From the NCBI GenBank assembly GCA_018340375.1, contig JAFFJZ010000004.1:38724001-38788000 (forward strand): a stretch of DNA of 64,000 nt, given 5' to 3'. Of this stretch, positions 43,291 through 55,289 are shown piece by piece (the first letter of the stretch is position 1; the number at the start of each line of letters is the position of its first letter). The notes beneath the pieces are model-generated. The model worked only from the letters and a program-made list of their open reading frames with translations, was not told where the DNA came from and ran no database searches. Origin of the DNA: Gonatopus flavifemur (lineage: Eukaryota; Arthropoda; Insecta; Hymenoptera; Dryinidae). The position numbers and the translations under genes were made by a program.

Positions 43291-45148
43291 AGTTCTGAAT
43301 TACAAGAAACAAAACAAATTTAGCTATGTGGTGTCATCTAACCGAGGACAATCCTGGTGAAAAAAAATTAATTTCATTCAAATAAATTATAATGAATCAA
43401 TCAGTGAATAAATGATCGCTTCTCTGTTGGAAAGGCTCATAAATTCGATCCGATTTTAGTTGTTTCTATAGAATAGGATAAATTCGAATTGATTTTAGTT
43501 ATCCCTATAGGACAAAAACTGCATGAAATTCAGTACACACACTTGATTTGATACGCTATCATTAGAGTTTGTAAAATCCCTCTGACTAAATCTCATAAAG
43601 TCTTTAAATAGTAATATGAAATCAAGACCTGTAAGTTTTAGGATAGAAACCTCATGTGAGCTGATGGAAACTTTTTAAGATTCATATCAATTGATAAGAT
43701 TTGTGTATGAGAATTTATGGGATTTTTCAAACAGGATTGTTATCAGATGATTGAAACATTTCTGCTGGGAAACGATTTTCAACTCCATGCCAAATGGTAC
43801 GAATTCTCGTTTTATCAGGGAAATTTCTTTTGGATACCTTAAACATATTGTGTGCAAGGTTTCCCTGTCTGTGAGATCTGTTTCGTTTCGATTTCCTAAC
43901 AATGATATTTTGAAAACAATGGAAATTTTTGTACAATACATGTTTGAAACAAAATCGTGGGCTGCTTTGAGCACTGTGAGCTGCTTTCAGCGCCAACTTA
44001 TCGGTTCACTAATATTCACTTTTCGGAATCCTGCACATATGTATTGATTTATGGGAATTCACTTTCCTCTCCTTGTGTTCTGCATTCTTTATGTCGATTA
44101 TCTATTGCTGTCAAACGATGAGATGACTGATGAAAACCCAAGTGGGCTTTTCATATTGTAATAGTACCATGCAATACAAAATTATATTCACATAATTTTC
44201 TTGTGGTATTCACAGATTCGTTGGAATACACATTTAATTTAGAATAGTAACTTCGATCCGAATAGATATGAGACAGCGAAAACACCACCCTCGGAGATGC
44301 ACGCTCGGTCGCCAGCTTGTTTTCAGGGGTAAACGAGCAAACCTTGTCGTTTAATTTCACGTGGAAATTAACGAATTTGACTATGGAAACTAATCTATAC
44401 CAATCCTACTAACTTCTTAACTTTGGAATATCAGGAAAGGTTGATTATCCTTAGGAAAAAAATTGAATTATTCAAAAATATTTTATCACAAAATATTGTT
44501 TATTCGTCAAAAACACTTTTGATCACTTTTTATTCCAATACGTCTAATTTTTACTTGAAAGCACTGTTGCATCAGAGGTCTGCTCTGATCCGCGAGAAGA
44601 CGTGGAATGATTTGATAGAAAGAAAGAAAGAAAGAGGGGGATGGGGGGGGGGGCCCAGCCAACGCCCCCTCCAGTGAGCCGCTTACCGACTAGTGTTGTT
44701 ACCATGCCAAATCAATCAGAGATTGAAAAGTCATGGCCCCAACACGAAGTTTAGCTCTCCTCAAGATGAGGAATAGCGGGATAGATCAGAAGAAGAAATA
44801 AGAAAAGATTTTACCCGAAGGCATTGTTTCTAGAGCAGAGAGATTTATACGAAAGAAGAGTTGATTTTACTAAAATGGGCATTGATCTAAGGATGGTGAA
44901 AAAAACCCATAGTGAGGACACTATAGTAAAAAACCACAGATCATGATGTTTAATTTAATAAATGACATTCCTGCAATGGAAAATATTGAAAATTGATTTT
45001 GGGATGAAAGAGGGATCTAAGAAGTTGGAGAAAGAGGGTGAATAGCGAAAGAGAATAGTTTGTCTTCCACTTGAGGGTTGCAGAGTAGTGATGGATACTC
45101 AGGTTATCTGAAACATACTTCATTATTGTGCTGAAAAAGAAAGTTTAA
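43291..45148. other. Non-coding DNA
   Basis: There is a GAAA-repeat and G-rich tract at 44620-44655. No gene or element was recognised. Confidence 0.4.
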
Positions 45149-46180
45149 TTAGTTATCATATAAAAAGTCCTTTGGCTTTCTATATTTCCTGAAAGAATCA
45201 TGTATGTAGTCACCTAAGTTTTTGATACAATCATATCTAGACTTGCTAGTTTTATTGTAAAAGCTTCTAGTGGTTTCTTTGATATAATCTTTAATTTGAG
45301 GAATATCTAGTTCTTTATGTATTCTACTATTTCTTGTATATCTCGGGGCTTTAGATATTTGTCTAAGAGTTTTATTCTGAATAATCTGAATTTTGTTAAT
45401 GTTATTACTAAAGGCACCTCCCCACACCGCAGGGGCGTAAGTTATCAAGGGTCTGATGATAGTTTTGTAAACAATTAGCCCGCTTTTGACGTTTAAGTGG
45501 GATTTGTAATTTATAAGTGGATATAGGAGAGACTTCAACGCCACTGCTCTAGCTCTAATATCTTTGATGTGTGCTGTATAGTTTAACTGAACATCCAGTG
45601 TGATTCCTAGATACCTGACTTTATTTTTCCATTGTATCTTACTGTCGTTAAGTTCGAGTTGTTCGGGGAGCGGTTTTCTCTCCCTCGAGAAGACAATCGC
45701 CTCGGATTTATTAGCGTTAATTTTAATTCTCCACTGTTTGCACCATTCTTCTATTTCAATTAGGTTTTGATTTAGTCTTGAATTGATCATATTGTGAGAC
45801 CATGAGGCAGTATAAACTACAGTGTCATCAGCGTAAATTCCAATCTTGACATTATCATTGCATGGTATATCATTAATGTAAATGTTGAATAGCGTTGGAC
45901 CAAGAATACCACCTTGAGGGACTCCGGCCTTAATATTCTTTAAGTTCGATTTATAATTATTGATTTGAACCTCAAACTTTCTATCATTTAAATATGAATG
46001 GATAATCTTGACAAGGCAATTAGGAAATTTATGTTTCAGTAATTTGGCTATCAGACCGTCGTGCCATACCGAGTCAAACGCCTTCTCAACGTCCAAGAAG
46101 ACCGCACCCGTGCTTTCACCGCGCTCCTTATATACCCGCAGTTGAGACCAGTGCTCATCTCTTATTTTTTGAAATATCAA
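45149..46180 (-). pseudogene. Jockey-like LINE reverse transcriptase, 5'-truncated
   Basis: An uninterrupted 343-residue frame encodes the C-terminal two-thirds of a non-LTR RT. Motifs are AVFLDVEKAFDSVWHDGL (first catalytic Asp, residue 30), GVPQGGILGPTLFNIYIND (89-104), YADDTVVY (116-123), WRIKINANKSEAIVFS and VRYLGITLD, then thumb and C-terminal region (RPLITYAPAVWGG, IQNKTLRQI). The enzyme copies LINE RNA at a nicked target. The endonuclease and the start of the RT are missing, as in usual 5'-truncated insertions; the left edge of the frame is TTG, not ATG. The end near 45140 would be the LINE 3' side. Confidence 0.88.
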
Positions 46181-46689
46181 ATATTTATTACTAAATTTTT
46201 AACAAAGTTGTTCAGGACAGTCCCCTGAATATTCCCATTTATTATTTTTCATTCAAAAACTCTTTTATTCGAAAATATGCGTCTTGAGCATCATGATGTA
46301 TATCGTGTCGTTGACCTTATTCGGAACTTTGTTATTTATCAAATATCTAATATCGAAATTTTATAGAGTGATTCGGGATGTTATTGTGAATATCTATCTT
46401 ACTTCCTTTTTACAATTATTATCATAATATCTATTATTCTTCTATATTGCTCTTAGTAATATATGTATATCTATTCTGACCTTTTCCTTTTCTACATTGT
46501 GTGTCCGTGCAAAATATCACAAATGATCTGAGGACATTTTCTTCATTGCTACGATCGCTGTTGAATTAGACATGAGCATTCGAATTTTATTTATGTTTAG
46601 TTGAGGACACATCTAGAAAAAGAAGTGGAATCCCAATGAGAAAACTTCAACAAAGTAAAAAAATAACGCCAAGTACATGAAAATGTGGT
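46181..46689. other. Non-coding DNA
   Basis: No feature is supported. Confidence 0.4.
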
Positions 46690-47705
46690 TAATCCTAAAA
46701 AAAATTCTAAAGAACATTCAAACGAAAATTCTCCTACAATAAGAATTCTGATAGGATACAACAGGATATGCTTCACTTGGAAAAAAAATGATGTGAAATC
46801 AGTATGAGCTGCCAAGTACATTCGGTTCTTCAAATGGTATGTAAACGATTTCTTGTATATTGTAACTCCAGTTTGCTAAATTGTATTCAAAGTGATTCAT
46901 TATTGTATTGAATTGAAAATATATAGTGGAGTGGAACAAAAATATATAGTGGAGTGAAACAAAAATATATAGTGGAGTGGAACAAAAATTAAGTTCAAGC
47001 ATTTGACATACTAGAAACAACTCTGACCTATCTGAAACTCAACGTGTTGATCGTTTCTAATATGTTTTGAAATTTTTCACACACTAAAAACAGCACTGAG
47101 TTATTCCAAACCAAACGTGTTAGTCGTTTTAAATAGATTTTAAAATCCACGTCAACGCGAAACATTTGGCGCGGTCGATTACGTGAGTTTTGAGCCTCGA
47201 GTATATTCAAACAATTCTGTTGAAAGTATGTGATCAAAAAGTTGTATAATAAAATCTTCATCGGCCGCGCCAAGTGTTTCGCATTGACGTGGATTTCAAA
47301 ATCCATTTGAAACGACTAACACGTTTGGTTTGGAATGACTCAGCGCTGTTTTTAGTGTGTGAAAAATTTCAAAACATATTAGAAACGATCAACACGTTGA
47401 GTTTCAAATAGGTCAGAGTTGTTTCTAGTATGTCAAATGCTTGAACCTAATTTTTGTTTCACTCCACTATATATTCTTAATCCAATACAATAAGAAATCA
47501 CTTTGAATACAATTTAGCAAACTGAAGTTACAATATAAAAGAAATCGTTTACATACCATTTGAAGAACCGAATGTACTTGGCAGCTCATATTGATTTCAC
47601 ATCCTTTTTTTTTTCAAGTGAAGCATATCCTGTTGTATCTTATCGAAATTCTTATTGCAGGAGAATTTTCGTTCGAATGTTCTTTAGATTTTTTTTTAGG
47701 ATTAT
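46690..47705. mobile_element. Large foldback element, ~1 kb
   Basis: The left arm 46690 to about 47175 and right arm about 47260 to 47705 are inverted copies. Shared blocks are TAATCCTAAAAAAAATTC, AACATTCAAACGAAAATTCT, GATACAACAGGATATGCTTC, AAGTACATTCGGTTCTTC and CAACGTGTTGATCGTTTC. The loop (about 85 bp) is bounded by GCGCGG and CCGCGC. The left arm carries a 23-bp repeat three times (46921-46989) that occurs once in the right arm. No coding capacity; the target duplication was not resolved. Confidence 0.8.
46921..46989 (+). repeat. Three-copy 23-bp tandem repeat
   Basis: The unit ATATAGTGGAGTGGAACAAA plus AAT occurs three times, with one G/A change in the middle unit. Confidence 0.85.
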
Positions 47706-47989
47706 TTTAACTGTCTCTAACAGCAATTTTCATCAGAGAGATATTTCTTCTCTGACATTTAGAAATAAATAATATCATTCATAAAAGAACTTCATACACA
47801 GTCTTGAGATAAAGTATGTTGCAGACAAAACTCAGAATAATGCTTTTATAAAATTTATAAAAAAAACTCTGCCGATTGGCACATGGCTTCCTCGTTTGTG
47901 TTGCACTTCAATTCTACGAGCGTTCACAACATGTTGTGCATTCCTCATTCGAATAATCTCCGAACGTTTCTATTTCATATCCCTGATTA

Positions 47990-48680
47990 GAAAAACACTA
48001 TCGCATCACAACTAGAACGTGGTATAAATTTCATTGCAATCGGATAACAGGAAGCGAAGACATGCCCGATTGTAAAATCAAAATTTTCGATAACATGTTT
48101 CCTTTTCCCGTCCCGTTTTTCCTGTAGGGACCAGATTAAAACTAATATGGGACCACTATCGAGACCGCATTAAACCGTGGTAAAAAATTCCATAACAATC
48201 GGATAATAGAAACGGGAGATATTCAAATTTTGTTTCAAAGCCTAATGCTTAGCATTTCCTGCCCTCTCATCCGATTTGCTTGGAATTCATACCATATAAC
48301 TCACATCTCGTGAATTGAATATGTTCCAAATTCTATGGCATTCGGATGATACGGACACAGAAAAGGCATGCTTTCAAAATATTGTCAAATAACGCGGATC
48401 GCAAAAAAAAAATTTTCCACAGCTTTCAACTGTTTGGGATACAACTCATATCGGACCACTATCGGATCGTAACTCTAACATTGTGTAAGTTTGATTGCAA
48501 TCGGATAATAGGAAGAGAAGATATGCACGGTCGCGAAACCACAATTTTTGATAACATTTTTCCTCACCCCTCCCGTTCTTTTGTAAGAATCAGGTTGAAA
48601 CTTATATGGGACCACTATCAATATCACATGTAACCGTGGTTAGAATTCCATGATGATTGAATAATAGGAACATGCGCGTT
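47990..48680 (+). repeat. Diverged tandem repeat, ~165-bp units
   Basis: ATATGGGACCACTATC, GCAATCGGATAATAGGAA and TTTCCTTTTCCCGTCCCG-type blocks recur about four times. Confidence 0.65.
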
Positions 48681-48840
48681 CGTGAAATGTGTGCATACAC
48701 ACACAGACAGACACGAAACCAAAAATTTTCCCCGAGTTTGGAGGAACATTTCGGCCTGAGAGATTTTGAATTTGGGGACAAAAAGTTTTCGGTCCCCGAA
48801 AACAATCACAAAGCTTCCCTCTAACGAGGGAGCAAAACAA
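48675..48840 (-). repeat. Dispersed repeat, inverted copy of 62505-62685
   Basis: ACACAGACAGACACGAAACC, AAAAATTTTCCCCGAGTTTG and CAAAGCTTCCCTCTAACGAG match the reverse complement of the 62.5-kb copy. Confidence 0.7.
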
Positions 48841-48959
48841 TAATTATTGTTCAAAATCACACACATAGTCACATGCAAATAATTTCGGAAAATAACTTTT
48901 CTCAACTTTGTAAAAAAGTTTGTTATCAAAAGATTCCGAGAATATTATTATTGTGACTC

Positions 48960-49643
48960 CGTCATCGAAGATTGGATACTAGTATTTGATCTGGTTCAGA
49001 TATAACTAGATCTAATGTTCACTCAACATATCTTATGAAACATGACTTGATCTGATGTTCGATCTCAGAAGATCTGATTATATAGTATAGGAATAGATTT
49101 ATAACCAGATATGGTCTGATCTAATGAGATCTCGTTTTATCTGTCTACGCGGGGAAAGTATATTGACGAAAAATTATTCAAAGTTCAGTAAAACGAGGAC
49201 ATAGTGGCATTCCCGCGAAGTTAAAAATCCAGTTGACTTAATTTCACTCGACTACAGATGAAAATCAATTCAGATGTTTTTCAACAGTATTCAACTCGTT
49301 GAAATAATGAAAACATTTCAATTTATTTTCATCTGTAGTCGAGTAAAAGGAACTCGACCGGATTTTAAACTTCGCGGGAATGCCACTATGTTCCCGTTTT
49401 ACTCAACTTTGGGTAATTTTTAGCCAATACATTTTCTCCGTGTGGATATAATCATATCTAATGTTGGATCTAATGAGATCTCATTGGATATGAACTGGAA
49501 CATGATCAAAATTTATCTATTTTCAGCAGATATAACTAGATCTTCATTATATCTAATCAGATCAACTTTTATCCGAAATATATATAATTTTATCTGAATC
49601 AGATCGAATTTCATCGAATTAAATCTGATTATATCTAAATTTT
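48960..49643. repeat. Array of AGATCTGAT / GATATAATC motifs, interrupted
   Basis: Many variants of AGATCTAATGAGATC and CAGATATAACTAGATC lie on both sides of the element at 49148-49443, which appears inserted in the array. Confidence 0.65.
49148..49443. mobile_element. Inverted-repeat element, CACGGAGAAAAT family, copy 1
   Basis: GGGGAAAGTATATTGACG at the left and CAATACATTTTCTCCGTG at the right are imperfect inverted ends. The arms share ACATAGTGGCATTCCCGCGA and CGACTACAGATGAAAAT. The second copy is at 57389-58119. Confidence 0.75.
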
Positions 49644-49982
49644 TCTCCCCAGGTATAGTGTAAGTAATTTTCCTTGATATGGATATGTAATTTTACATCA
49701 TACATACCATGTAATTTTATCGATACTGTGAGGGTAAATGCTGTTGCCACTGACATCTTGGTGGAATCACCGTGGAAATTTCTTACAGTGCAGACTAGTG
49801 ATTGCGATTTGCCGACTCAGTGATGTTTTCTATAGAAAAACTTCGTACCAATGAATTCAACGGACATTATTAGGCATACGAAGTGAAAAATATCGCGAAT
49901 CACAATGATAACCACATATGTTCTTGGAAAGTATTCCAAATCCCTTTACTTGTGCTTTAATTACTAAGAATGATATCAAATA

Positions 49983-51275
49983 CGAGGGTGGATTGATAAG
50001 TTTCCGGCCTGACCAAGAAAAACAACGTTTTTGAGAATGTTTTTTTTTTATTTCTCAACATAATCTCCTCCAAGGCTGATACATTTCTCATAGCGGTGTT
50101 CTAGTCTAGTAATGCCATCTCTATAGACTGATTCGTCAAGCTCCTCAAAATACCCATTTACAGCTTCGATTACTTCTTCATTGTCCGCAAATCTCTTACC
50201 GCCAAGCCATTTTTTGAGGTTAGGAAACAGATAATAGTCACTCGGGGCTAGGTCTGGAGAGTAGGGAGGGTGCGGCATCAATTCAAACTTCAGATCGTTG
50301 ATTTTAGCCATCGCAACGATTGACGTGTGCGCTGGTGCGTTATCGTGATCAAACAAGATTTTTTTCTTCGCCAGATGAGGTCGTTTAATTTTCACTTCGT
50401 GGCTCAAACGTTGCAATAAGTCTGCGTAGTATTGACCAGTGATAGTTTCACCCTTTTCAAGGTAATCAATGTATATAATACCTCTTGCATCCCAAAAAAC
50501 AGTAGCCATAACCTTGTTCGCCGAAAAAATTGTTTTTGCCTTCTTTGGAGTTGGTTCCCCTGGTCCAATCCACTGTTTAGACTGTTCTTTGGTTTCAGGA
50601 GTGTAGTGGTGGACCCAAGTTTCGTCAACGGTTACGAATCGACGCAAAAATTCGCTTGGATTACGCTTATACAACGCCAAATTGGCGGTAGAAATGTTCT
50701 TTCGAATCAATTTTTGGTCGACTGTTAGCAAACGCGGCACCCATCTTGCACAGAGCTTTTCCATATACAAATGTTGGTGCAAAATATTTTGTACACGTTC
50801 ATATGACATCTTACAGGTCTCAGCTATCTCACGAACTTTTAATCTGCGATCTTTCAGCACTATTTGATGGATTTTTTCGATCATATCTGGAGTTGTGACC
50901 TCAATGGGGCGTCCTGAGCGAGGCTCATCAGAGGTGCTCACACGACCCTTTTTAAACTCGGAAACCCACTGCTTAACAGTTGAATATGATAGGGAGGATG
51001 TCCCCAGTGTTGAGTCCATCTCTTCTTTAATTTCCTTCGGCGGTAACCCCTTCAAATAAAAGTATTTGATGACAGCACGATTTTCCAGCTTTTCCATTTT
51101 TACGAAAAACACAGAGGCGTCTTGGTCAGCGTGCTCTCAAAACTAAACTAACATGGCGATCGGACTGAAACTATAGCTACAAGCTATCTAAGGATGGTAC
51201 TATAGAACGCCACCTCAAGGTAGGCCTAGTGGCGCCATCTCTTGGTCAGGCCGGAAACTTATCAATCCACCCTCG
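49983..51275 (-). mobile_element. Full-length mariner element, copy 2
   Basis: Same 1293-bp length and same inverted ends as copy 1, with TA duplications at 49981-49982 and 51276-51277. It lies opposite in orientation, 12.5 kb away. Confidence 0.95.
50048..51097 (-). CDS. Mariner transposase (open, copy 2)
   Basis: This 349-residue frame starts at ATG 51097 ([13 protein letters not shown]); an upstream GTG is in frame but less likely. Features match copy 1: N-terminal helix-turn-helix region, WVPRLL linker, and DD34D with [20 protein letters not shown] and LAPSDYYLF. Differences include LPPKE for STPKE, GRP for GCP, EQSKQ for ELSKQ, KGETI for KGKTI and FDHDN for FHHDN. All catalytic Asp remain and there is no lesion. 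Near-identity to copy 1 points to recent transposition. Activity is possible but not shown by sequence. Confidence 0.95.
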   Translation of the reverse strand: MEKLENRAVIKYFYLKGLPPKEIKEEMDSTLGTSSLSYSTVKQWVSEFKKGRVSTSDEPRSGRPIEVTTPDMIEKIHQIVLKDRRLKVREIAETCKMSYERVQNILHQHLYMEKLCARWVPRLLTVDQKLIRKNISTANLALYKRNPSEFLRRFVTVDETWVHHYTPETKEQSKQWIGPGEPTPKKAKTIFSANKVMATVFWDARGIIYIDYLEKGETITGQYYADLLQRLSHEVKIKRPHLAKKKILFDHDNAPAHTSIVAMAKINDLKFELMPHPPYSPDLAPSDYYLFPNLKKWLGGKRFADNEEVIEAVNGYFEELDESVYRDGITRLEHRYEKCISLGGDYVEK

Positions 51276-51416
51276 TATGTTGTACCCAAGTACATTATTT
51301 GAGACGCGGATGTGATACTTTATTTATATTGCGATGTGAAGTACTTATTATTCAAGATAATTAAGAATATATCAGGTGTTAGAATTAATTCGTAGCGTTA
51401 TACAAAAGCTGACGTA

Positions 51417-51637
51417 CACAGAAAAAATAATTTAGCTGCAGTAGCTAAGTAGCTGGCACAGACACGGACAGCCATTAAATTAGCTCCTGCAGCTAAATTT
51501 TAGCTGTTACAATAAATTGACTACAAATGCAAATTTTTTTACTGTAACAGCTAAAATTCAGCAGCAGGATCCAATTTAATAGCTGTCCGTGTCCGTGCTA
51601 GCTACTCAGCTGCTGCAGCTAAATTATTTTTTCCATG
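51417..51637. mobile_element. 221-bp TA-flanked foldback MITE inside a mariner
   Basis: GAAAAAATAATTTAGCTGCA and its reverse complement lie at the ends, with TA on both sides (51415-51416 and 51638-51639). The arms share TGTCCGTGTCCGTGC-like sequence and are rich in AGCTGCAGCT. Confidence 0.85.
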
Positions 51638-51766
51638 TAGATAGTACAGTATTCCGTTGTTACCTACAATAATCTATCCCCCATGGAATAGCTATTATTG
51701 GACGTCATTTGTTTTACATAATCGTTTTTTGTATCGTAAATAACAACACTTCATACCTTATTGAAC

Positions 51767-52808
51767 ATGTCAAAATTTATACCGAATAAAGTGTTTTTGT
51801 GGGGAGTCTTACTCCATCACTTCAATATGAACACAAGTGCTGCTAAAGCCCATCGTATTTTAGTGGAAGTGTATGGTAATCGAACATGGTCTAGTTGAGC
51901 AAACGTGTCGAAAATGGTTTGCACGTTTCAAAGCTGGTGATTTGGACTTGGATGATAAGGAGCGACCTGGCCAGCCAAAAAAATTTGAAGATACTGGTTT
52001 GGAGACGTTGCTTAATGAAGACCCATGTCAAACCCTTCAAGAATCGTCGACATCACTGGGAGTTAACTTATCAACGGTAGGAAAACGTCTAAAAAGTTTG
52101 GGCATGATCCAGAAGAAAGGACGTTGAATCCCATATGAATTGAAACCGAGGGACATTGAGAGGCGTTTTTTGGCGTGTGAACTGCTGCTTCAACGGCAGA
52201 AAAGAAAAAGTTTCTTGCATAAAATTGTCACTGGTGATGAAAAGGGGATCCATCACGACAATCCGGAGCGCAGAAACTCATGGGTTAAGCCCAGCCGACC
52301 GTCACAATCAGTGGCAAAGCCAAATATCCATGGGTCTAAGCTCCTGCTCTGTATTTGGTGGGATCAGATGGGTGTGATTTATTATGAACTGTTGAAACCG
52401 AATGAAACCATAAATGGGGATTGTTACCGACTGCAATTGATGCGCTTGAGCCATGCATTAAAAGAAAAACAACTGGAATACTCCAAAAGACACGACAAAG
52501 TCATTTTGCTGCACCTCAATGCTCGTCCGCACGTCGCAAAACCGGTGGAAACATACCTCGAAACACTTAAATGGGAAGTTCTACCCCACCCGCCGCATTC
52601 TCCAGATATTGCGCCATCTGATTACCATCTGTTCCGTTCGATGGCTCATAGCTTGTCTGAGCAAAAATTCACTTCTTACGAAGATTGCCGAAAATGGGTC
52701 GATTCGTGGATTGCATCCAAAGATGATGCGTTCTTCCGACACGGTATTCATTCCTTGCCCGAAAGATGGTCGAAAGTAGTAGAAAGCGATGAACAATACT
52801 TTGATTAA
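51767..52808 (+). pseudogene. Mauritiana-type mariner transposase, dead
   Basis: It starts at ATG 51767 (MSKFIPNKVFLWGVLLHHFN), then shifts frame near 51880 into EQTCRKWFARFKAGDLDLDD. A TGA near 52126 replaces what should be Trp in the WVPxEL region. The second part keeps LHKIVTGDEKGIHHDN (first Asp) and SPDIAPSDYHLF (third Asp), but the second catalytic Asp is Leu (LLHLNARPHVAKP). Wording such as CIWWDQMGVIYYELLKPNET is close to the Mos1/mauritiana group. A frameshift, a stop and a lost catalytic residue make it non-functional. Confidence 0.9.
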
Positions 52809-52887
52809 TGTATCCTTTGATTTTCATTCAAAATAAATAATTTTTCTTCATTAAAAAACGCTACGAATTAATTCCAATTCCTAATAT

Positions 52888-52985
52888 CCCCAAGAGAACA
52901 TAAACCTTCAGGAACGTTCATTGTACGTTCGCAAACGTGCAGAAACATTCAATGAATGTTCCTGAAGGTTTGTGTTCTCTTGGGG
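52888..52985. mobile_element. 98-bp hairpin MITE
   Basis: CCCCAAGAGAACATAAACC pairs with GGTTTGTGTTCTCTTGGGG. The inner arms share CTTCAGGAACGTTCA-like sequence. It lies next to the right end of the dead mariner. Confidence 0.8.
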
Positions 52986-53517
52986 TATTATAATATGTTA
53001 TGTGAATTACAAAATATTGATTAGTTCTTCGTGTGATGTGTAAGATGATTTTGTGAAAGATCTTAGTTTTTAGCATTCGGATTTTTGTGTTCGGAAATGT
53101 ATTTGGAACGAACGAATTGATTATGTCTTTTCAATCTATAAATTATATGCGATCTCAGTTATTCTTCTTCTTCTAATCTATTTTCAACGCATTTCCTGCG
53201 ATACATTTCCTGTTTATTCTTGGTAGGGTAGACCGAGGCGAACCGGATCAAACTAAGCTCTTCGGCTGTTTTGGATTATTTCTATTCTCAATTTCACTCT
53301 CTATGTGCATCAGTTATTCACATACACTCATTACCTACCGAAAACAAAAGATAGCATGACCATATCGCGCATCATTTGGTCCTGGGTAATTACAGAAGTT
53401 TGTACGTCGTGTGCACGCGAGAGAAATTTGTCCCTGAAGTGAAACAACCAATGTAATTCTCTAAATTTTGGATGATAAGGTATGTTAAAAATCATGCGAT
53501 TTTGATATATATATATA

Positions 53518-53952
53518 CAGGGTGACGCAAAAGTCTGGAAACACCCCCATAACTTTTGAACGGGGCATGATAATTGGATCCAATTTCTTTTGAATTGAAA
53601 GAGGGGTCAAGGGATATCTCAACGGGGGACTTTGAGTGCCCCAGCCCTGTAGGGGACGATGAGAGGGGGAGGGGAGCCAAAATCTCAAATGAGATGGGAA
53701 GGCTTGTGATACGTCATTCGATAGGGTTTTCCAACCCAAATCCAGCGGTTTTTTGTCTTTCGAAATCGGATCATTTTTCGCTGAGTTATCGTAATTTTGA
53801 GGCTCTGATGTGGCAAAGTCTGGAAACACCCCCTTGACTTTTGAACAGGGCATGATAATTGGATCAAATTTTTTTCGAATCGGAGGTTATTTCTATCCCA
53901 ATCTTGGCATTACCCAGAATCAACGGCGTGGACGTGTCGGGAATCTGATTCC

Positions 53953-54007
<55 letters not shown>

Positions 54008-54621
54008 TGGGTGGGTGGGTGATTGTGTGTGGGCGTCGGTGTGTGGGTCGCACAGGCCCATACGACCAAACCACCCACCCACCCTCACACACACACAATC
54101 CCACACACAACTACACACACCGACACCCACCTACACCCACACTCACCTCCTCACACACACACACACACACATGCACACGCACACAAGGAATCAGGTCCCC
54201 GCCACGTCCACGCCGTTGATTCTGGGTAATGCGAAGATTGGGATAGAAATACCCTCCGATTCGAAAAAAATTTGATCCAATTATCATGCCCCGTTCAAAA
54301 GTTATGGGGGTGTTCCCAGACTTTGCCACATCGGAGTATTAAAATTACAATCACTCAGCGAAAAATGATCCGATTTCAAAAAACAAAGAATCGCTGGATT
54401 CGGGTTGAAAGCCCCTATCGAATGACGTATCACAAGCCCTCCCGTCTCATTCGAGATTTTGGCCCCCCTTCCCCTCTCATCGTCCCCCACAGGGCTGGGG
54501 AACTCAAAGTCCCCCGTTAAGATAGCCCTTGACCCCTCCTTCAATTCAAAGAAAATTTGATCCAATTTTCATGCCCCGTTCAAAAGTTATGGGGGTGTTT
54601 CCAGACTTTTGCGCCACCCTG
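53518..54621. mobile_element. 1.1-kb palindrome with (TG)n/(CA)n centre
   Basis: It starts CAGGGTGACGCAAAAGTCTG and ends CAGACTTTTGCGCCACCCTG, with TA on both sides. Each arm holds two copies of a AAGTCTGGAAACACCCCC-type head (near 53532 and 53816; 54310 and 54600). The arms are almost perfect inverted copies around a TG-rich left half and CA-rich right half (53953-54185). It is inserted in the relic at 53226-55287. Long frames here come from the repeats. Confidence 0.88.
53953..54185. repeat. Dinucleotide tract (TG)n then (CA)n
   Basis: About 25 TG units, then GTGGGTG-type variants, then CA-rich sequence in reverse order form the centre of the palindrome. Confidence 0.9.
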
Positions 54622-54808
54622 TATATAGTTCGTGAAGTACAGAATGAGATTAGAACATTGTTCAGACAATAATATCAGGCCCTTCATAAAGAAATGAATA
54701 TTTTTTTGCACATAGTATACGGGGCGATTCGGATCACGTTTCCTGGGGTGAATAGGATCATGGGTATTTCGAGTCATACATTGTAAAATTGAATTTGTAA
54801 CTTGACTG

Positions 54809-54979
54809 TGCAAAAGTAGCACATCCACGGATTGGTACTGTATTTATTGCTCCGAAAAATTCATACATCCACCTAAAGAGGACTGGATTCAATGTAGTGG
54901 ATGCGAAGAATGGTCTCACGAAAAGTGTGCTGGCAAAAAGAGTCACACGGGTCCACGTTGCCACATTTGTATGGAATAA
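54809..54979 (+). pseudogene. PHD-like zinc finger at the tail of a transposase relic
   Basis: The translation contains CIYC, then WIQCSGCEEWSHEKCAG, then CHIC and a TAA at 54977. This gives a C4HC3-type order (CX2C, CX2C, HX2C, CX2C). Similar fingers end many insect pogo/Tigger-like DDE transposases and occur in chromatin readers. Only the tail is present, next to degraded sequence, so it is called a pseudogene fragment. A host PHD gene is unlikely because the segment lies between the inverted ends of a TA-flanked element. Confidence 0.6.
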
Positions 54980-55289
54980 AGTTTTTTCATCCATTTTATG
55001 TATTAACAGTTCGTTTATAAGCATTAATACGTTTTTCATCAGTGGATATATGATATTTGTCTATGATCCGATTCGCCCCCGATTTTGGGGCGAATCGGAT
55101 ATTTCTCATTTTTTGTGTATTTGATTGTAAAATAAAGACGTGTTTATTTGAATGTTTTTTGTTTGTATAGACTTCAAGCCAAAGATGTATAGAATGAGAA
55201 TTTATGAAGATACTTATTGAAAAAATCTTCCTTTTGGTCATTTTGATTCATTGAAGACGAAATGATCCAGCCCGCCTCGGTCTAGCCTA

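Larger units (their letters stand above)
51372..52884 (+). mobile_element. Decayed mauritiana-type mariner with an internal MITE
   Basis: TCAGGTGTTAGAATTAATTC at the left and GAATTAATTCCAATTCCTAA at the right are inverted ends, flanked by TA. Without the 221-bp insertion at 51417-51637 it would be about 1290 bp, the usual mariner length. Confidence 0.85.
53226..55287 (+). mobile_element. TA-flanked transposon relic with PHD-like tail, probably pogo-like
   Basis: GGGTAGACCGAGGCGAACC at the left and GCCTCGGTCTAGCC at the right are inverted ends with TA at 53224-53225 and 55288-55289. The interior keeps only the 3' part of a coding region (PHD-like finger, 54809-54979) and contains a later 1.1-kb palindrome. 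TA duplication and a PHD-like tail fit insect pogo/Tigger-like elements; the DDE core is absent. Confidence 0.7.

Noticed and set aside
53864..54275. Open frames of 60-106 codons encoding VCVCVC and THTHTH peptides
   Set aside because: They are translations of the TG/CA dinucleotide tract.
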